Part shown: positions 1 to 9,521 of the stretch, piece after piece | How the letters are laid out: every line of letters starts with the position of its first letter | Position numbering within the stretch: position 1 is the first letter of the stretch | Assembly: GCA_963695405.1 (NCBI GenBank) | Contig: CAVOGJ010000015.1 | Span: 558,001-622,000, forward strand | From: CAVOGJ01 sp963695405 | GTDB taxonomy: Bacteria; Planctomycetota; Planctomycetia; Pirellulales; Pirellulaceae | Length of the DNA: 64,000 bases | Direction: 5' to 3' | Made by a program: the position numbers and the translations under genes | The notes under the pieces: generated by a model | Databases searched by the model: none | What the model saw: the letters and a program-made list of their open reading frames with translations, nothing else | Told to the model about the DNA's origin: nothing

Positions 1-499
1 ATTCCAGCCCATTGGTATTGGGAGCGAGAAGTGCGGGGCGACGTGTCCGCCGGACACCGAAAGGCAGAAATCTCGGTGACCATCAGCGGATGGCATTCAA
101 CGTAACCCAGTCCGCCGCGGCCAGGCACAAACTTGCGGGCCGTCGGGGGCGCGGCCTCCATGGCCTGCTGAAACCGATCAAAAAGTGGCTGTTCCTCGAT
201 ATAGGGGAGCACACTGATGAACCACCCGGCCCCCGTCCGCACCTGAATGCTCGGGTTCTTACCTTCGTCATTCTGGTAACCATAACTGAGCGGAAAATAC
301 TTACGCGCATTCTCGTAATTCAAACATCCCAGTCCGATCTGACGCAGGTTGTTCACACATTGCACACGCCGCGCTGCGCCGCGAGCCGCATTCACGGCCG
401 GCAAAAGGAGTGCCACCAAAATACCGATGATCGCGATGACCACCAGCAATTCCACGAGGGTGAATCCACGTCGCCGGTACACGTTTTCCATGTTCATCG
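1..499 (-). CDS. DUF1559 pseudopilin-like protein, N-terminal part (runs off the window)
   Basis: The minus-strand frame starts at ATG 499 and stays open to base 1, giving about 166 residues. Residues 10-30 read as a type IV pilin-like methylation/cleavage site (GFTLVELLVVIAIIGILVA) followed by a hydrophobic helix. The next stretch (ARRVQCVNNLRQIGLGCLNYE) is the usual start of the planctomycete DUF1559 domain, and later come YIEEQPLF and FRCPAD, also typical. The C-terminal H-X9-DG part would lie outside the window. Such proteins are exported and abundant in planctomycetes, but their function is not established. A second ATG at 493 is possible. It diverges from the GH17 gene at 818. Confidence 0.88.
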
Positions 500-817
500 C
501 ACGCTCCGATTGTCTTGACCGCTTCGTCCGCCACTCCGGCGAATCGTCCCTGCCCGATCCCGGTGGAACCCTGGCCGCTCCCACCGCGATTGAAACAACT
601 TGAGAAACTGTTTACGTGGGGTCGAGACCAGCACGCTCAGTCACCGATCGTAAGCTAACCATATTGGGAGGCGGTTGTCAAGAAAAAACGAGCGTCTCTG
701 GCGGAGTGCAAAGAAAAAAACGTTGTCTCGCCGCGAAGGTCCCCCGAGGTGTAACAGTTTTCCGCGTGTGTTAGATTCTTGGCCTCCGGAGTAGCTCGCG
801 ACGGGAAGGAGTGTGCC
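500..817. other. Divergent intergenic region
   Basis: 318 bases lie between the DUF1559 gene and the GH17 gene, which point away from each other, so promoters for both should be here. I see A-rich stretches around 680-720 but no convincing sigma-70 box pair, operator or RNA gene. Confidence 0.4.
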
Positions 818-1930
818 GTGTCAACCGATGAATCTCGAAACTGTCGAATCGCGGAAACGCCAGGTGCTGCCGGCCGCCTGCCTTGCTTGTGGGTTGCCCT
901 TCTTCTTTCACTGGCCCTCGGTTGCCGGACCGACCGCGATACCGATGCCAACCCGGCCACGCCGGCGGCGGCCCGAGAGGACCCCTTTGTCGTGCGACCG
1001 TTGTCCCTCGGACCTTCCTCCTCGTGGAAGACCAAGGCGATTTGTTACGGACCTTACCGTGATGGACAAGCTCCCAGCGTGGTGGCTCCCACCGGCGAAC
1101 AAGTCCGGGAAGACTTGCGTCTGCTGGCGACCAACTTTGAAGTGCTGCGCGTCTACGGCGCCGAATCATTCGTGCTGCGGGCCTGTGAGATCATCCGTCA
1201 AGAAGGATGGGACCTAAAAATACTGGTGGGCGCCTGGATCGAAACGGAAACCCAAGGCACGCCGGAAAAGACCTACGAGATTCCTTACTCATTGGCCAGC
1301 AACGCCCGCCAAGTCTCCCGCGCCATCGAGTTGGCCCAGAAATATCCAGACATCGTGGCGGCCATTAGCGTGGGAAACGAAACGCAGGTCTCCTGGTCCA
1401 CCAATCCGGTGCGACAAGATCGCCTGATCAAGTACATCCGGCAAGTCCGCGCGGCGACCAAGGTACCCGTGACCGTGGCGGACGACTTCCTGTTCTGGTG
1501 TCAACCGGAGAGTCAAGCGGTGGCAGACGAGTTGGACTTTATTTTGACGCATATTCACGCCTTGCGGCAGGGACAATCACTCGACCAGGCCATCGCCTTT
1601 ACTGACGAAAAACTGGCGCTGGTACGAGCCCAGCATCCAAACCGTCCCGTGTTGCTTGGTGAAGCCGGCTGGGCGACCGCCAAACCGGAAATCGGTGTCC
1701 AAGCCGACGCAATCCTCGGGGAGACCGGAGAAGCCCAGCAACAGCAGTTCCTCCAGGCACTGCTGAGCTGGGCAAAAGATCAAGACGTCGCCGTGTTTTT
1801 CTTCGAGGCCTTTGATCAAAATTGGAAGGGAGCCTCGAATGAGCCCCTGGACTTAGATAAGCATTGGGGCCTTTATCGGGCCGATCGCACTCCGAAACAG
1901 GCCGTACTCCAGCTACAGGGTGAAGGCTGA
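818..1930 (+). CDS. Glycoside hydrolase family 17-like lipoprotein
   Basis: This is a 370-residue protein. A GTG start at 818 is preferred over the upstream TTG at 779 because GGAAGGAG lies at 804-811, six bases before it. The N-terminus has a hydrophobic segment ending in LALGC, a lipobox, so export and lipidation are likely. The rest is a TIM-barrel glycosidase of GH17 type. SVGNETQ would hold the acid/base glutamate and LLGEAGW the nucleophile glutamate, and both are present. GH17 enzymes act on beta-1,3-glucans by hydrolysis or transglycosylation; the exact substrate cannot be read from sequence. It stands alone, with no gene for 640 bases downstream. Confidence 0.85.
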   Translation: MSTDESRNCRIAETPGAAGRLPCLWVALLLSLALGCRTDRDTDANPATPAAAREDPFVVRPLSLGPSSSWKTKAICYGPYRDGQAPSVVAPTGEQVREDLRLLATNFEVLRVYGAESFVLRACEIIRQEGWDLKILVGAWIETETQGTPEKTYEIPYSLASNARQVSRAIELAQKYPDIVAAISVGNETQVSWSTNPVRQDRLIKYIRQVRAATKVPVTVADDFLFWCQPESQAVADELDFILTHIHALRQGQSLDQAIAFTDEKLALVRAQHPNRPVLLGEAGWATAKPEIGVQADAILGETGEAQQQQFLQALLSWAKDQDVAVFFFEAFDQNWKGASNEPLDLDKHWGLYRADRTPKQAVLQLQGEG

Positions 1931-2569
1931 GTGTTGAATCGACCCCGGCCATCCATGGGCGCATCCGCTGCCTTTCCATCTTTGTTACGGCCAAGATGCT
2001 CGTCAACGACTTGACCGGCGAATCCCCCGGTCGGATGACTGCGGATAGGCCGCAAGACCGACATGACCTTCGCAGGTGAATGCGGGGCATGCTGGGTGCA
2101 ATTTATCCGAGACGCCACCAAGTGAAACGAACCGCTTCCAATTTCGTCGTCGATGTGGTTGCTTTTGTGCCGTTGTGCTGCTGACGACGACGGGACTCGT
2201 CGAACCGCCAGCAGCAAACGGCATCGCCAAGTGACAAAGCCCAAATTGGTTTCGCTGTTGCGCGGCAGAGGCGCCGAAGAGAACCAATGGCTCGAACATC
2301 GCGGCAGCAATCCTCCTGAGGACGACCCGGGTCGATCGCTCCCCTCCAGCCGAGACAGTTCCAGGGACGTTCGTTTCCTATCGGCAGTTCTAGAACTCGA
2401 TGGACGAGGCCTCGAAATCCACGGAGCGACCTCAAGAGCATCCGTACGGCAAACAAAGGAGTTGCCTTGAAATCGAAAGCGTTGGATGATGATGCCGCTG
2501 CCGACATGGCCGCGCTCGGAGTTCCCCGAGGAGCGACACTCCGATTTCCGTAAACGGAACCGCGAACGG
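1931..2569. other. Gap with no convincing gene
   Basis: 639 bases between the GH17 gene and the EIIA/diadenylate cyclase gene. Open frames exist on both strands, the longest being a minus-strand frame running into the next gene, but their translations are arginine/serine-rich with no recognisable domain, signal or ribosome binding site. No hairpin or RNA gene was noticed. Confidence 0.5.
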
Positions 2570-3937
2570 ATGGATTTGCACGTGCAACTGGAAGAGCTCA
2601 TTAACGCCACGCGGGTGGTTGAATTGCAGGCCACATCGCGCTCCGATGCGATCAACGAACTGGTGAAGGCGGTCGATTGGTCAGCGGAAGGCGTGCTGCC
2701 GGATGATGTCGCGCGGGCCGTTGAAGAACGCGAAGCGACCGCCCATACGATCGTTGACAAAGGGCTCGCCCTGCCGCATGCGTTGATTGATTGGTCCGGT
2801 GACTTTCGTGTCGTGCTCGGGCGTAGTGTCGCCGGGATCGACTACCTCGGGACGGGCGACACGCTGCATTTGATTTTGTTGCTCGTGGTAGGAAGAAGTG
2901 GCCTACCGATGCATCTGGAGGTGCTGGCGGCGGTTGCGAAACTGCTGAACGACGGCGAGTTCCGCGAAGCGGTCGTCAATGCGGCCAATGTTCGTGAAAT
3001 CAAGAAATTGCTGGTCGAGCGAGCTAGTCAGCAGCAACGGAAACGACCGTCTCCGGCGAAGATTCCTCCGCGGAGTGTTGCCGTCGTCCAACACGCGGTG
3101 GGGCTGGCCGAGTCGCTGTCGGCCCAAGCCATTCTGCTTGCCCTCGATGACGGCCAAGCTGTACCGTGGAGACCATTGGCGACCTGGCCCGGGCGTCTGC
3201 TCATGATTACCGCCAAACGACCCGCAGAGGCGACTCCCAAGCGCCCCGACACTCACTTCTTCGAGATATCGCACGCCAGCCTTTCTAGAATGGATCGCGC
3301 GAATTTGGGCCTTCTCCTTGCGGCCGCGAATGGACTCGTCGATCAAGCAAACGAGGTGGTGTGTATCACCGGACTCCGCGGACATGCCTTGGATAGTATT
3401 TCGGTCACCAGGCCGGCCGCTCATTTTAGCGCTGTGTTTCCAGACAAGGACAAACAAGCGTCGAACAGCGTTCCGCCAGCCGTGATCCTGCGAATTCTCT
3501 CACTGGCGATCGAACTGGGATCGGAGGGGCGCGAGGCTCATCCCATCGGCGCGATGTTTGTTATCGGCGATGCCCGTCAGGTGATGCGGCAAACACAACA
3601 GCTTGTGCTCAACCCGTTTCACGGTTTCTCGCGTCGGTTGAGAAATGTGTTGGATCCGAGCCTGGCGGAAACAGTCAAGGAGTATGCTCTGCTCGACGGC
3701 GCTTTTATTGTGGAAACGGACGGAGTCATCAAGAGCGCCGGCACTTACCTGATCCCTAAGTCTCACGTTACGGATTTACCAGGGGGGTTGGGGGCCCGGC
3801 ACCAGGCGGCGGCGGCGATCACCGCGGAAACTCGAGCGATCGCGATCACCGTGAGCCAGTCGACCGGGACCGTGACCTTATTCCAGCGTGGTCTCGCCGC
3901 GCTGACGTTGGAGCGGGCAACGATGACGCGTTGGTAG
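2570..3937 (+). CDS. PTS EIIA - pyruvate-kinase-C-like - diadenylate cyclase fusion protein
   Basis: 455 residues from ATG 2570; an upstream in-frame start at 2486 exists but its translation does not look like part of the fold. Residues 1-150 resemble a type 2 PTS EIIA domain, with the phosphorylatable histidine expected at His70 in LPHA. Residues about 175-320 look like a pyruvate kinase C-terminal (PK_C) alpha/beta domain. The C-terminal part is a DisA_N/DAC domain with LLDGAF (Asp376) and GARHQAAA (Arg410-His411-Gln412). DAC domains condense two ATP into cyclic di-AMP; the usual signature is DGA plus RHR, so the last Arg is Gln here. No membrane segment is seen, so it should be cytoplasmic. 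Linking PEP/pyruvate status to c-di-AMP is inference. The ribosome binding site is weak. Confidence 0.75.
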   Translation: MDLHVQLEELINATRVVELQATSRSDAINELVKAVDWSAEGVLPDDVARAVEEREATAHTIVDKGLALPHALIDWSGDFRVVLGRSVAGIDYLGTGDTLHLILLLVVGRSGLPMHLEVLAAVAKLLNDGEFREAVVNAANVREIKKLLVERASQQQRKRPSPAKIPPRSVAVVQHAVGLAESLSAQAILLALDDGQAVPWRPLATWPGRLLMITAKRPAEATPKRPDTHFFEISHASLSRMDRANLGLLLAAANGLVDQANEVVCITGLRGHALDSISVTRPAAHFSAVFPDKDKQASNSVPPAVILRILSLAIELGSEGREAHPIGAMFVIGDARQVMRQTQQLVLNPFHGFSRRLRNVLDPSLAETVKEYALLDGAFIVETDGVIKSAGTYLIPKSHVTDLPGGLGARHQAAAAITAETRAIAITVSQSTGTVTLFQRGLAALTLERATMTRW

Positions 3938-4137
3938 TTGTGACCGAATCTTGCGGAAGTCATCCCCAGGGTCATGGTTCATGACTCGACGCGAGAGACT
4001 ATGATGAAGAGTGGCGATCTCGATCATGCTTTTTGGATGCTCTTGATGGGCGTTCGCCGACGAGTCAGCCTGCTGAGCATGATTGCCATCGCGGGCACTT
4101 CTGGCTCAATCGAATCACCCAATTCGGAGTCACCCTC

Positions 4138-4770
4138 GTGGACCTCAGCAAATTGCGACGCGAGTATGGCGATGCCCAACCTCCCTTCGACTGTCCGCAC
4201 GAAGACCCGCTGAAGCAGTTTGAGGACTGGTTTCGGCAGGCTTGCGAAGCCGGACTACCGGAACCCAACGCGATGGTTCTGGCCACGATCGATCACGATG
4301 CGCCGACCCAGCGGACGGTCCTGCTGAAGTACTTCGATCGGCAGGGGTTCGTCTTCTTTACAAATTACGGTAGTCGTAAGGCGGAGCACATTGCTCACAA
4401 TACGAATGTCTGTCTGTTGTTTCCTTGGTATCCGCTCCAGCGGCAGGTCGAAATCAACGGTCGCGCCGAAAAAACGACCACTGTCGAGTCACTAAAATAT
4501 TTTGCCACCCGGCCGCGGGGCGCTCAGCTAGGCGCCTGGGCGTCGCCCCAAAGTTCGGTCGTTAAATCGCCGGCCTTCTTCGAAACCAAACTGGCCGAGC
4601 TGCGCCACAAGTTCGCCGACGGCGAAATCGCCTGGCCAACTTTTTGGGGCGGTTACCGTGTCATTCCGCAACGCTTTGAGTTCTGGCAAGGACGAGAGAA
4701 TCGGCTCCACGATCGTTATCGTTACCTGCTTCAGGAAAACGGTTGGACTGCCGAACGCTTAGCACCCTGA
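4138..4770 (+). CDS. pdxH: Pyridoxamine 5'-phosphate oxidase
   Basis: 210 residues from GTG 4138, which has GGAG eight bases upstream; longer frames from 4033 add sequence not found in the family. The enzyme oxidises pyridoxamine or pyridoxine 5'-phosphate to pyridoxal 5'-phosphate using FMN. The sequence follows the family closely: LRREY near the start, QRTVLLKYFD, NYGSRKAEHI, LLFPWYPLQRQV, GAWASPQS, FWGGYRV, FEFWQG, RLHDR, and the terminal RLAP that also ends the E. coli enzyme. Length is normal. It probably forms its own transcription unit. Confidence 0.95.
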   Translation: MDLSKLRREYGDAQPPFDCPHEDPLKQFEDWFRQACEAGLPEPNAMVLATIDHDAPTQRTVLLKYFDRQGFVFFTNYGSRKAEHIAHNTNVCLLFPWYPLQRQVEINGRAEKTTTVESLKYFATRPRGAQLGAWASPQSSVVKSPAFFETKLAELRHKFADGEIAWPTFWGGYRVIPQRFEFWQGRENRLHDRYRYLLQENGWTAERLAP

Positions 4771-5113
4771 TCACAGCCAGCCGTCGTCTGGAAGACCATC
4801 GTAACCGGTTGCCGGCGATTTCGCGATCATTTGATCACGTCGTCCTCGCTCGGATCAAGGCACCGCCACCGGGTGTACGGGGCTGGCGGCAAATTCGCCC
4901 GCTGTCGTGCCTGTTGAGTGGGCCCGGTTCTCAGAGCTGCCTGGAGGATTGGAATCGCCGAAATCCCGATCGTTTCGCTCATCGACGTCGGACTGCCCGC
5001 CATCCGGTTCTTGCTCGTTCGATGGGCCGCCCGATCCGGTTGGCGGAAACGGGACGAGGAGCACTTTTGCAGAATCGAAGGAACGGTAGAATTGGGGAGT
5101 CGCTGGATGGATT
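4771..5113. other. Gap with no convincing gene
   Basis: 343 bases between pdxH and tRNA-Gly. Short frames on both strands run into the tRNA and have no recognisable content. It should hold the tRNA promoter, but I cannot point to clear boxes. Confidence 0.4.
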
Positions 5114-5184
5114 GCGGGTGTAGCTCAATGGTAGAGCATCGGCTTCCCAAGCCGACTACGAGGGTTCGATTCCCTTCACCCGCT
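5114..5184 (+). tRNA. tRNA-Gly (anticodon CCC)
   Basis: A complete cloverleaf can be drawn by eye: acceptor stem GCGGGTG with CACCCGC, D-arm GCTC/GAGC with loop AATGGTA, anticodon stem TCGGC/GCCGA around loop TTCCCAA, and T-arm GAGGG-TTCGATT-CCCTT. Anticodon CCC reads the glycine codon GGG. The discriminator base is T5184 and no CCA is encoded. No other tRNA is next to it. Confidence 0.96.
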
Positions 5185-5386
5185 TTGAGATAACGACACG
5201 CTCGGATGCCTGGCAGGGCAAATAGTCGGCGTCTGCACGCCTGTGCGGGTGTCGCTGGGCTTGTCATCGATTCGGGCGGCGGGGCCGTCGCCGGTCCGCC
5301 CTGAAGCGGTTCCCCGCCGAACGGCCGAGGGAATCCGGCCATCCAAGTGGCTCGCCCGATCCTCAATCACCCGCTCAATCGCCCGC

Positions 5387-7381
5387 CTAGTCATCAACGG
5401 CCTGCGGCTGCTTGAGCTGTTGGTAATCGTCACGAAGCTCCCGTCGCATGACCTTGTTAGATGCCGTTCTCGGCAACCGGTCGATCAGCAAGACCTCGGC
5501 AATTTTGAAGAGCGGATTCAATTGTTCTCGGATGCGGCGGGTCATTTCACGTCTCAAGGCCTCGACGGTTGGTTCCGCATCTGCCGCCGGTGTCGCGAAA
5601 ATGACGAGTCTTGCTGGGCCTCCGCTAGGATCACCGACGGAGATGGCCGCCAATTCTTGGACTCCGGCCGGTTGGCCGATCGCTGCCTCGATCTCCGCGG
5701 AACTCACCTTGATACCGCCCAGGTTCATGGTGTCATCGACGCGCCCTCCTGCGACGTAAAATTCACCTGGCAACCGCCGAAAATGGTCGCCGTGACGACG
5801 TAAGATCTCGCCCTGCGGTCCGGACGGGGTCCCCGCGTAGTACGTTTCGTGATGATCCCGGTGGAGCAGTCGCGTGGAAAGTCCCAGGGCGGGCGGGATC
5901 AGGTAGAGGGTCCCGTTGTCCGCCGGCTGGTACTGCTCGTCTAGAATCGTCAGACGACTGCCAAAGGCCGGTGTGGCGAAGGCACCGGGTACGTTCGGAT
6001 GAAGTAGGCTGCTGGCGATGTAGCCGCCACCAATCTCCGTGCCCCCGCAGTATTCGATAACGGGTCTCATTCCTGCCAGACTGCTCAGATAAAACATATC
6101 GTCCGCATCGGAGGCTTCACCGGTCGAACTGAAGCAGCGGATCGATCCCCAATCGCACGTTTCCATCGCTCGCGATTTTCTCCATCCTCGCACGAGAGTC
6201 GGGACGACACCGAGCATGGTGACGCCTGCTTTCTCGACAAACTGGCCAAACGGCTCGCCGCTCGGCGCGTCATGATACAAGCCGATCGTCGCGCGGTTGA
6301 TCAGCGAGGCGTAGATCAGCCAAGGCCCCATCATCCAGCCCAAGTTGGTCGGCCACACGACGACGTCACCGGGGCGAATATCTTGCAGCAACCGCCCGTC
6401 GATGGCGGCTTTGATCGGTGTCGTCTGATCCCAGGGGATCGCCTTCGGGTCTCCCGTCGTGCCCGAAGAGAAGAGAATACCCGTCGTCTGATCGGGCGCC
6501 GTCACGTGCCATCCCCCGTCGTCCACGGACGCTCTAACGGCGCCCGCCAGAAACTGCTCGTACGACGCGTCACCGGGCCGTTGCGGTTGATTCTGTCCGC
6601 CGACCACAATGGCAGTCGGCGCCGCCGCGTCGCGGACTCGGCGGTAAATGTCAATCGATTTCCCGGCCCGCTCCGTCGTGCCGCCGCAGAAAATCAACGT
6701 GGCGGCGGAAATCCGCAGTCGCTTCTCAATCTCGGCCGCCGCAAAACTGTCAGCGATGGAAACGGCCGCACAGCCGGCCGCGATGATGCCGAGGAAAATC
6801 GCCACGGCCTCCGCGGTCATGGGCATCATGATCGCCAGCGACTGGCCAGCTTCGATGCCGGCAGCCCGTAACGAGGCCACGACACGGTTGACCTGACGGC
6901 GCAAGCTGCCATACGTGATCGGCTCGAGCGATCCATCCGGGTGACTGTGGAGAATGGCAATATCTTTCGCATCCGCGGCAAAGCAGCTTTCGACGATGCT
7001 CAGTTGGCCGCCGGGAAACCAGTGAGGCGTCTCGACGCCCATCGACAAATCGAGCGTGGCTGCTGGCGGAGTAGCGAAGTGGATGCCCAGTTCGTTGACC
7101 ATCGCCCCCCAAAATGCGGCTGGTTCCGCAATGGACCATTCGTAGAATGCCTCGATCGGATCACCCGCGAAGCCGGCAAGGCATGCGGCCCGCGCAATAC
7201 CGGAATGATCGCGGGCATCTTCATCGGGCCACCACATCGGCCGCGGTCCCTGGTCGGATTCAGACCAGGCCGCAAGGGTTGTTTGCCAGGCTTGCCGCCA
7301 CTGTGCTGGCGTAGGCTGCTGGGGTCGCAGCTCGGCGATCCGGCGGCGCCAGGCGTCAGGCAGATGGGAAGTTGACGTCAT
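5387..7381 (-). CDS. AMP-dependent acyl-CoA synthetase (acetyl-CoA synthetase-like)
   Basis: 664 residues from ATG 7381, with GGAGAAAG just upstream in the mRNA sense. An N-terminal ACAS_N-like segment (FYEWSIAEPAAFW) precedes the ANL core. Core motifs present: the ATP loop LFSSGTTGDPKAIPW, YCGGTEIGG, and the C-terminal catalytic-lysine region TASNKVMRREL. The reaction is carboxylic acid + ATP + CoA to acyl-CoA + AMP + PPi. GTTGDPKAIPW recalls the plant peroxisomal AAE17/18-type enzymes rather than classical acetyl-CoA synthetase; the substrate is uncertain. It lies last in the tyrosine catabolic cluster, so activation of acetoacetate or a related acid is a reasonable inference. 192 bases and a dispersed repeat separate it from the flavin reductase gene. 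Confidence 0.85.
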   Translation of the reverse strand: MTSTSHLPDAWRRRIAELRPQQPTPAQWRQAWQTTLAAWSESDQGPRPMWWPDEDARDHSGIARAACLAGFAGDPIEAFYEWSIAEPAAFWGAMVNELGIHFATPPAATLDLSMGVETPHWFPGGQLSIVESCFAADAKDIAILHSHPDGSLEPITYGSLRRQVNRVVASLRAAGIEAGQSLAIMMPMTAEAVAIFLGIIAAGCAAVSIADSFAAAEIEKRLRISAATLIFCGGTTERAGKSIDIYRRVRDAAAPTAIVVGGQNQPQRPGDASYEQFLAGAVRASVDDGGWHVTAPDQTTGILFSSGTTGDPKAIPWDQTTPIKAAIDGRLLQDIRPGDVVVWPTNLGWMMGPWLIYASLINRATIGLYHDAPSGEPFGQFVEKAGVTMLGVVPTLVRGWRKSRAMETCDWGSIRCFSSTGEASDADDMFYLSSLAGMRPVIEYCGGTEIGGGYIASSLLHPNVPGAFATPAFGSRLTILDEQYQPADNGTLYLIPPALGLSTRLLHRDHHETYYAGTPSGPQGEILRRHGDHFRRLPGEFYVAGGRVDDTMNLGGIKVSSAEIEAAIGQPAGVQELAAISVGDPSGGPARLVIFATPAADAEPTVEALRREMTRRIREQLNPLFKIAEVLLIDRLPRTASNKVMRRELRDDYQQLKQPQAVDD

Positions 7382-7473
7382 GCTTTCTCCGGCCAGGGAC
7401 GTGAGGAGCGAGGCTCGTGATCTGCAACCCGCAGTGACGCAGGGTGGTGGAAGAGCGAAACATGAAGGGAGAG

Positions 7474-7553
7474 TAAAACACCGACCCACAGAGGGCGCGG
7501 AGCCAGCAGGTGGTCATGCTGGGCCTCGGCGTTCTCTGTGCCTCTGTATTTCC
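7474..7553. repeat. Dispersed CACAGAGG-type imperfect inverted repeat, copy 1
   Basis: The left arm (about 7480-7503, CCGACCCACAGAGGGCGCGG) and right arm (about 7530-7553, TCTCTGTGCCTCTGTATTTC) are imperfect reverse complements around a loop of about 26 bases. Similar arms occur near 13951, 21033 and 55231. It is followed by a T-rich run at 7554-7566, so it might also act as a terminator for plus-strand transcription. Confidence 0.5.
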
Positions 7554-7573
7554 CTTTTTTTCTTTCGTTACTT

Positions 7574-8185
7574 CTATAACGAAGGCCGCGGCAGATCAAA
7601 GCGATCCGTGGTACGGCTGTAGGTGGCGCCCCCCATGCGGCCGACGAGGTCGAGTTTCGCCGGATCTGCCAGGCCCTCATCATCGAGCACGTGATCGTCG
7701 ACGTGGACGAGCACAATTCTGCCAATCACGAGATTTGCCCCCACGGGGCCACTTCCCAATTGCATCGCCAGATGCAACTGACATTCAAAACTGGCCGTCG
7801 ATTCCTTCAGCCGCGGTGGGGCGACGCGGGACGAGGCGACAGGCGTGAGACTACAAGCGTCGAACTCGCTGACCTCATGAGGATACTCGGCCGATGTCTG
7901 GTTCATGACTTCCGCCGTGGCAAAAGGTACGACATTGACGACAAACTCGCCGGTTTCCTCGATGTTCAGCAGCGAGTCTTTCTTGCTCCCGTCTCGGCGG
8001 TTCACCGGACAGAACATCAGCGTGGGTGGGTTGGCACCGACGCCGTTGAAGAAGCTATACGGTGCCAGATTTTGGATGCCACTGCCCGAGATGCTGGAGA
8101 CCCAGGCGATCGGTCGCGGCATGATCAGTCGCACCATGTGAAGATAGAAATCTCGCACGCCCATTTCTTGCGGGTCCAGCTGCAT
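7574..8185 (-). CDS. Flavin reductase-like (FMN-binding split barrel) protein
   Basis: 203 residues from ATG 8185, chosen because GAGG lies eight bases upstream and the family normally begins close to this point; the open frame continues to 8356 without domain content. The sequence matches the flavin reductase-like family: LIMPRPIAWVSSIS, NLAPYSFFNGVGANPPTLMFC, KDSLLNIEETGEFVVNVV and NQTSAEYP. Members bind FMN and either supply reduced flavin or act as oxidoreductases; the partner is unknown. It lies downstream of hmgA in the same direction, 161 bases away, which suggests a role tied to aromatic catabolism. Confidence 0.85.
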   Translation of the reverse strand: MQLDPQEMGVRDFYLHMVRLIMPRPIAWVSSISGSGIQNLAPYSFFNGVGANPPTLMFCPVNRRDGSKKDSLLNIEETGEFVVNVVPFATAEVMNQTSAEYPHEVSEFDACSLTPVASSRVAPPRLKESTASFECQLHLAMQLGSGPVGANLVIGRIVLVHVDDHVLDDEGLADPAKLDLVGRMGGATYSRTTDRFDLPRPSL

Positions 8186-8346
8186 GTCGTATACCTCAGA
8201 GCTAAAATCGGAGAGATCGCTGGCTCTCCGCGGCCTATACCGATCGGGACGGGACCCCTGGACGGGCTCCTCATCCTGTCTTGCAAACATCTCCGTCGCG
8301 TCGACCACACGGCACCCTTGGATCGCGATACCGTGAACGGCGGTGG

Positions 8347-9519
8347 TTACATCCAACTGAGCGGGTAGGACGCGTCGTCAAATTCTATCGCCTGCTTCGT
8401 TACCTTTAGTGGTTTTTCCGTGTCAAACATGACTGCCATTTCCTCCGTGCGATCGACTTTCATGCTGGCCATGATCGTGCCGGGGTGCGGACCATGCGGG
8501 ATGCCTTCGGGATGCCAGGTGAAGGAACCGACCTCGACGCCTCGCCGCGAAGCAAAATGGCCATCCACGTAGAAGAGCACTTCGTCGGCCTGAATGTTCG
8601 AGTGCGCGTAAGGGACTTTCACGGCGTCGGGGTGATGGTCAAGAAACCGTGGTGCAAACGTGCAGATCACGAACCCACGGCATTCAAAGGTCTGTTGATA
8701 GGGCGGCGGCAGATGTACTGTCCCGGTGAGCGGCTCGAAATCCCAGGCATTGAACGTGTAGGGATAGACCAGCCCGTCCCAACCGACCACATCGAGCGGA
8801 TGGTGAGGCAAAACGGTCTTCGTGAGTCGCGGGCCGTCCTTGGTAATCACGGCCGTTTCGACTTCCTCGTCGACCGGGGACAACTCGACTGGGCCGTGAA
8901 AATCGCGTTCCGAGTAGGGAGCCCCCATCATCATTTGCCCTTGGGCATTCTGGTATCGAGGTGGCACGCAGACGGGGCTGTACGATTCGAGGATCAGGTA
9001 ATCTTCTTCCGCAGGATCGTCAGGGATCATCTCATACACGGCCGTCCGTGGCATCACGACATAGTCGCCGCGTTTATAAGGCAAGCGTCCGAAAGTGGTG
9101 CGGCAATATCCTGCGCCGCGATTGATAAAAATCACTTCGTCGGCCGCGCCATTGCGATACAGCTGCGCTTGAGCATTCTCAGGCCGGCACCGATACGCGA
9201 CCAGATCGTCGTTGAATAGGAATGGCACACGCCCCGTGATCGGGTCTCCTTGCCGCGGCAAATCGCCGGTCCTTAAATGATGGTGGCGGAGCGGCAGGCC
9301 TTCAACCGCCTGCAACGGAATGGTTCCTGCATGTTCGACCGCGACGTTTCGCGTCGGTGGCCTTAAATGGTACATGATCGAATAAGGCCCGGAAAATCCT
9401 TCGGTCGACAGGACGTGCTCGTAGTAGAGTCCCTCTCCAGCGAAGCTCTCCTCCACCGGACGACGGTGTTGGATATGTCGCTTGGGAGGAATCGAACCCA
9501 TTTGGCGATAGAAGGGCAT
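8347..9519 (-). CDS. hmgA: Homogentisate 1,2-dioxygenase
   Basis: 390 residues starting at ATG 9519, two bases after the stop of the asparaginase-like gene, so the genes are almost certainly co-transcribed. The protein opens the ring of homogentisate to maleylacetoacetate with a non-haem iron. The C-terminal half carries the expected pattern: YAHSNIQADEVLFYVDG and GIPHGPHPG provide the His/Glu iron ligands, and FTWHPEGIPHGP is a family hallmark. Length is shorter than human HGD but like bacterial homologues. No maleylacetoacetate isomerase or fumarylacetoacetase gene is visible nearby, so the lower pathway must lie elsewhere or differ. Confidence 0.93.
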   Translation of the reverse strand: MPFYRQMGSIPPKRHIQHRRPVEESFAGEGLYYEHVLSTEGFSGPYSIMYHLRPPTRNVAVEHAGTIPLQAVEGLPLRHHHLRTGDLPRQGDPITGRVPFLFNDDLVAYRCRPENAQAQLYRNGAADEVIFINRGAGYCRTTFGRLPYKRGDYVVMPRTAVYEMIPDDPAEEDYLILESYSPVCVPPRYQNAQGQMMMGAPYSERDFHGPVELSPVDEEVETAVITKDGPRLTKTVLPHHPLDVVGWDGLVYPYTFNAWDFEPLTGTVHLPPPYQQTFECRGFVICTFAPRFLDHHPDAVKVPYAHSNIQADEVLFYVDGHFASRRGVEVGSFTWHPEGIPHGPHPGTIMASMKVDRTEEMAVMFDTEKPLKVTKQAIEFDDASYPLSWM

Positions 9520-9521
9520 GT

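Noticed and set aside
1873..2760. 295-codon minus-strand open frame
   Set aside because: It overlaps the well-supported GH17 and EIIA/cyclase genes, is Ser/Arg-rich and shows no domain or ribosome binding site.
3974..4213. 79-codon frame upstream of pdxH
   Set aside because: It overlaps the pdxH start in another frame and has no recognisable content.
8186..8356. Longer N-terminus for the flavin reductase-like protein
   Set aside because: It would run into the end of hmgA and adds 57 residues without family similarity; ATG 8185 has a good ribosome binding site.
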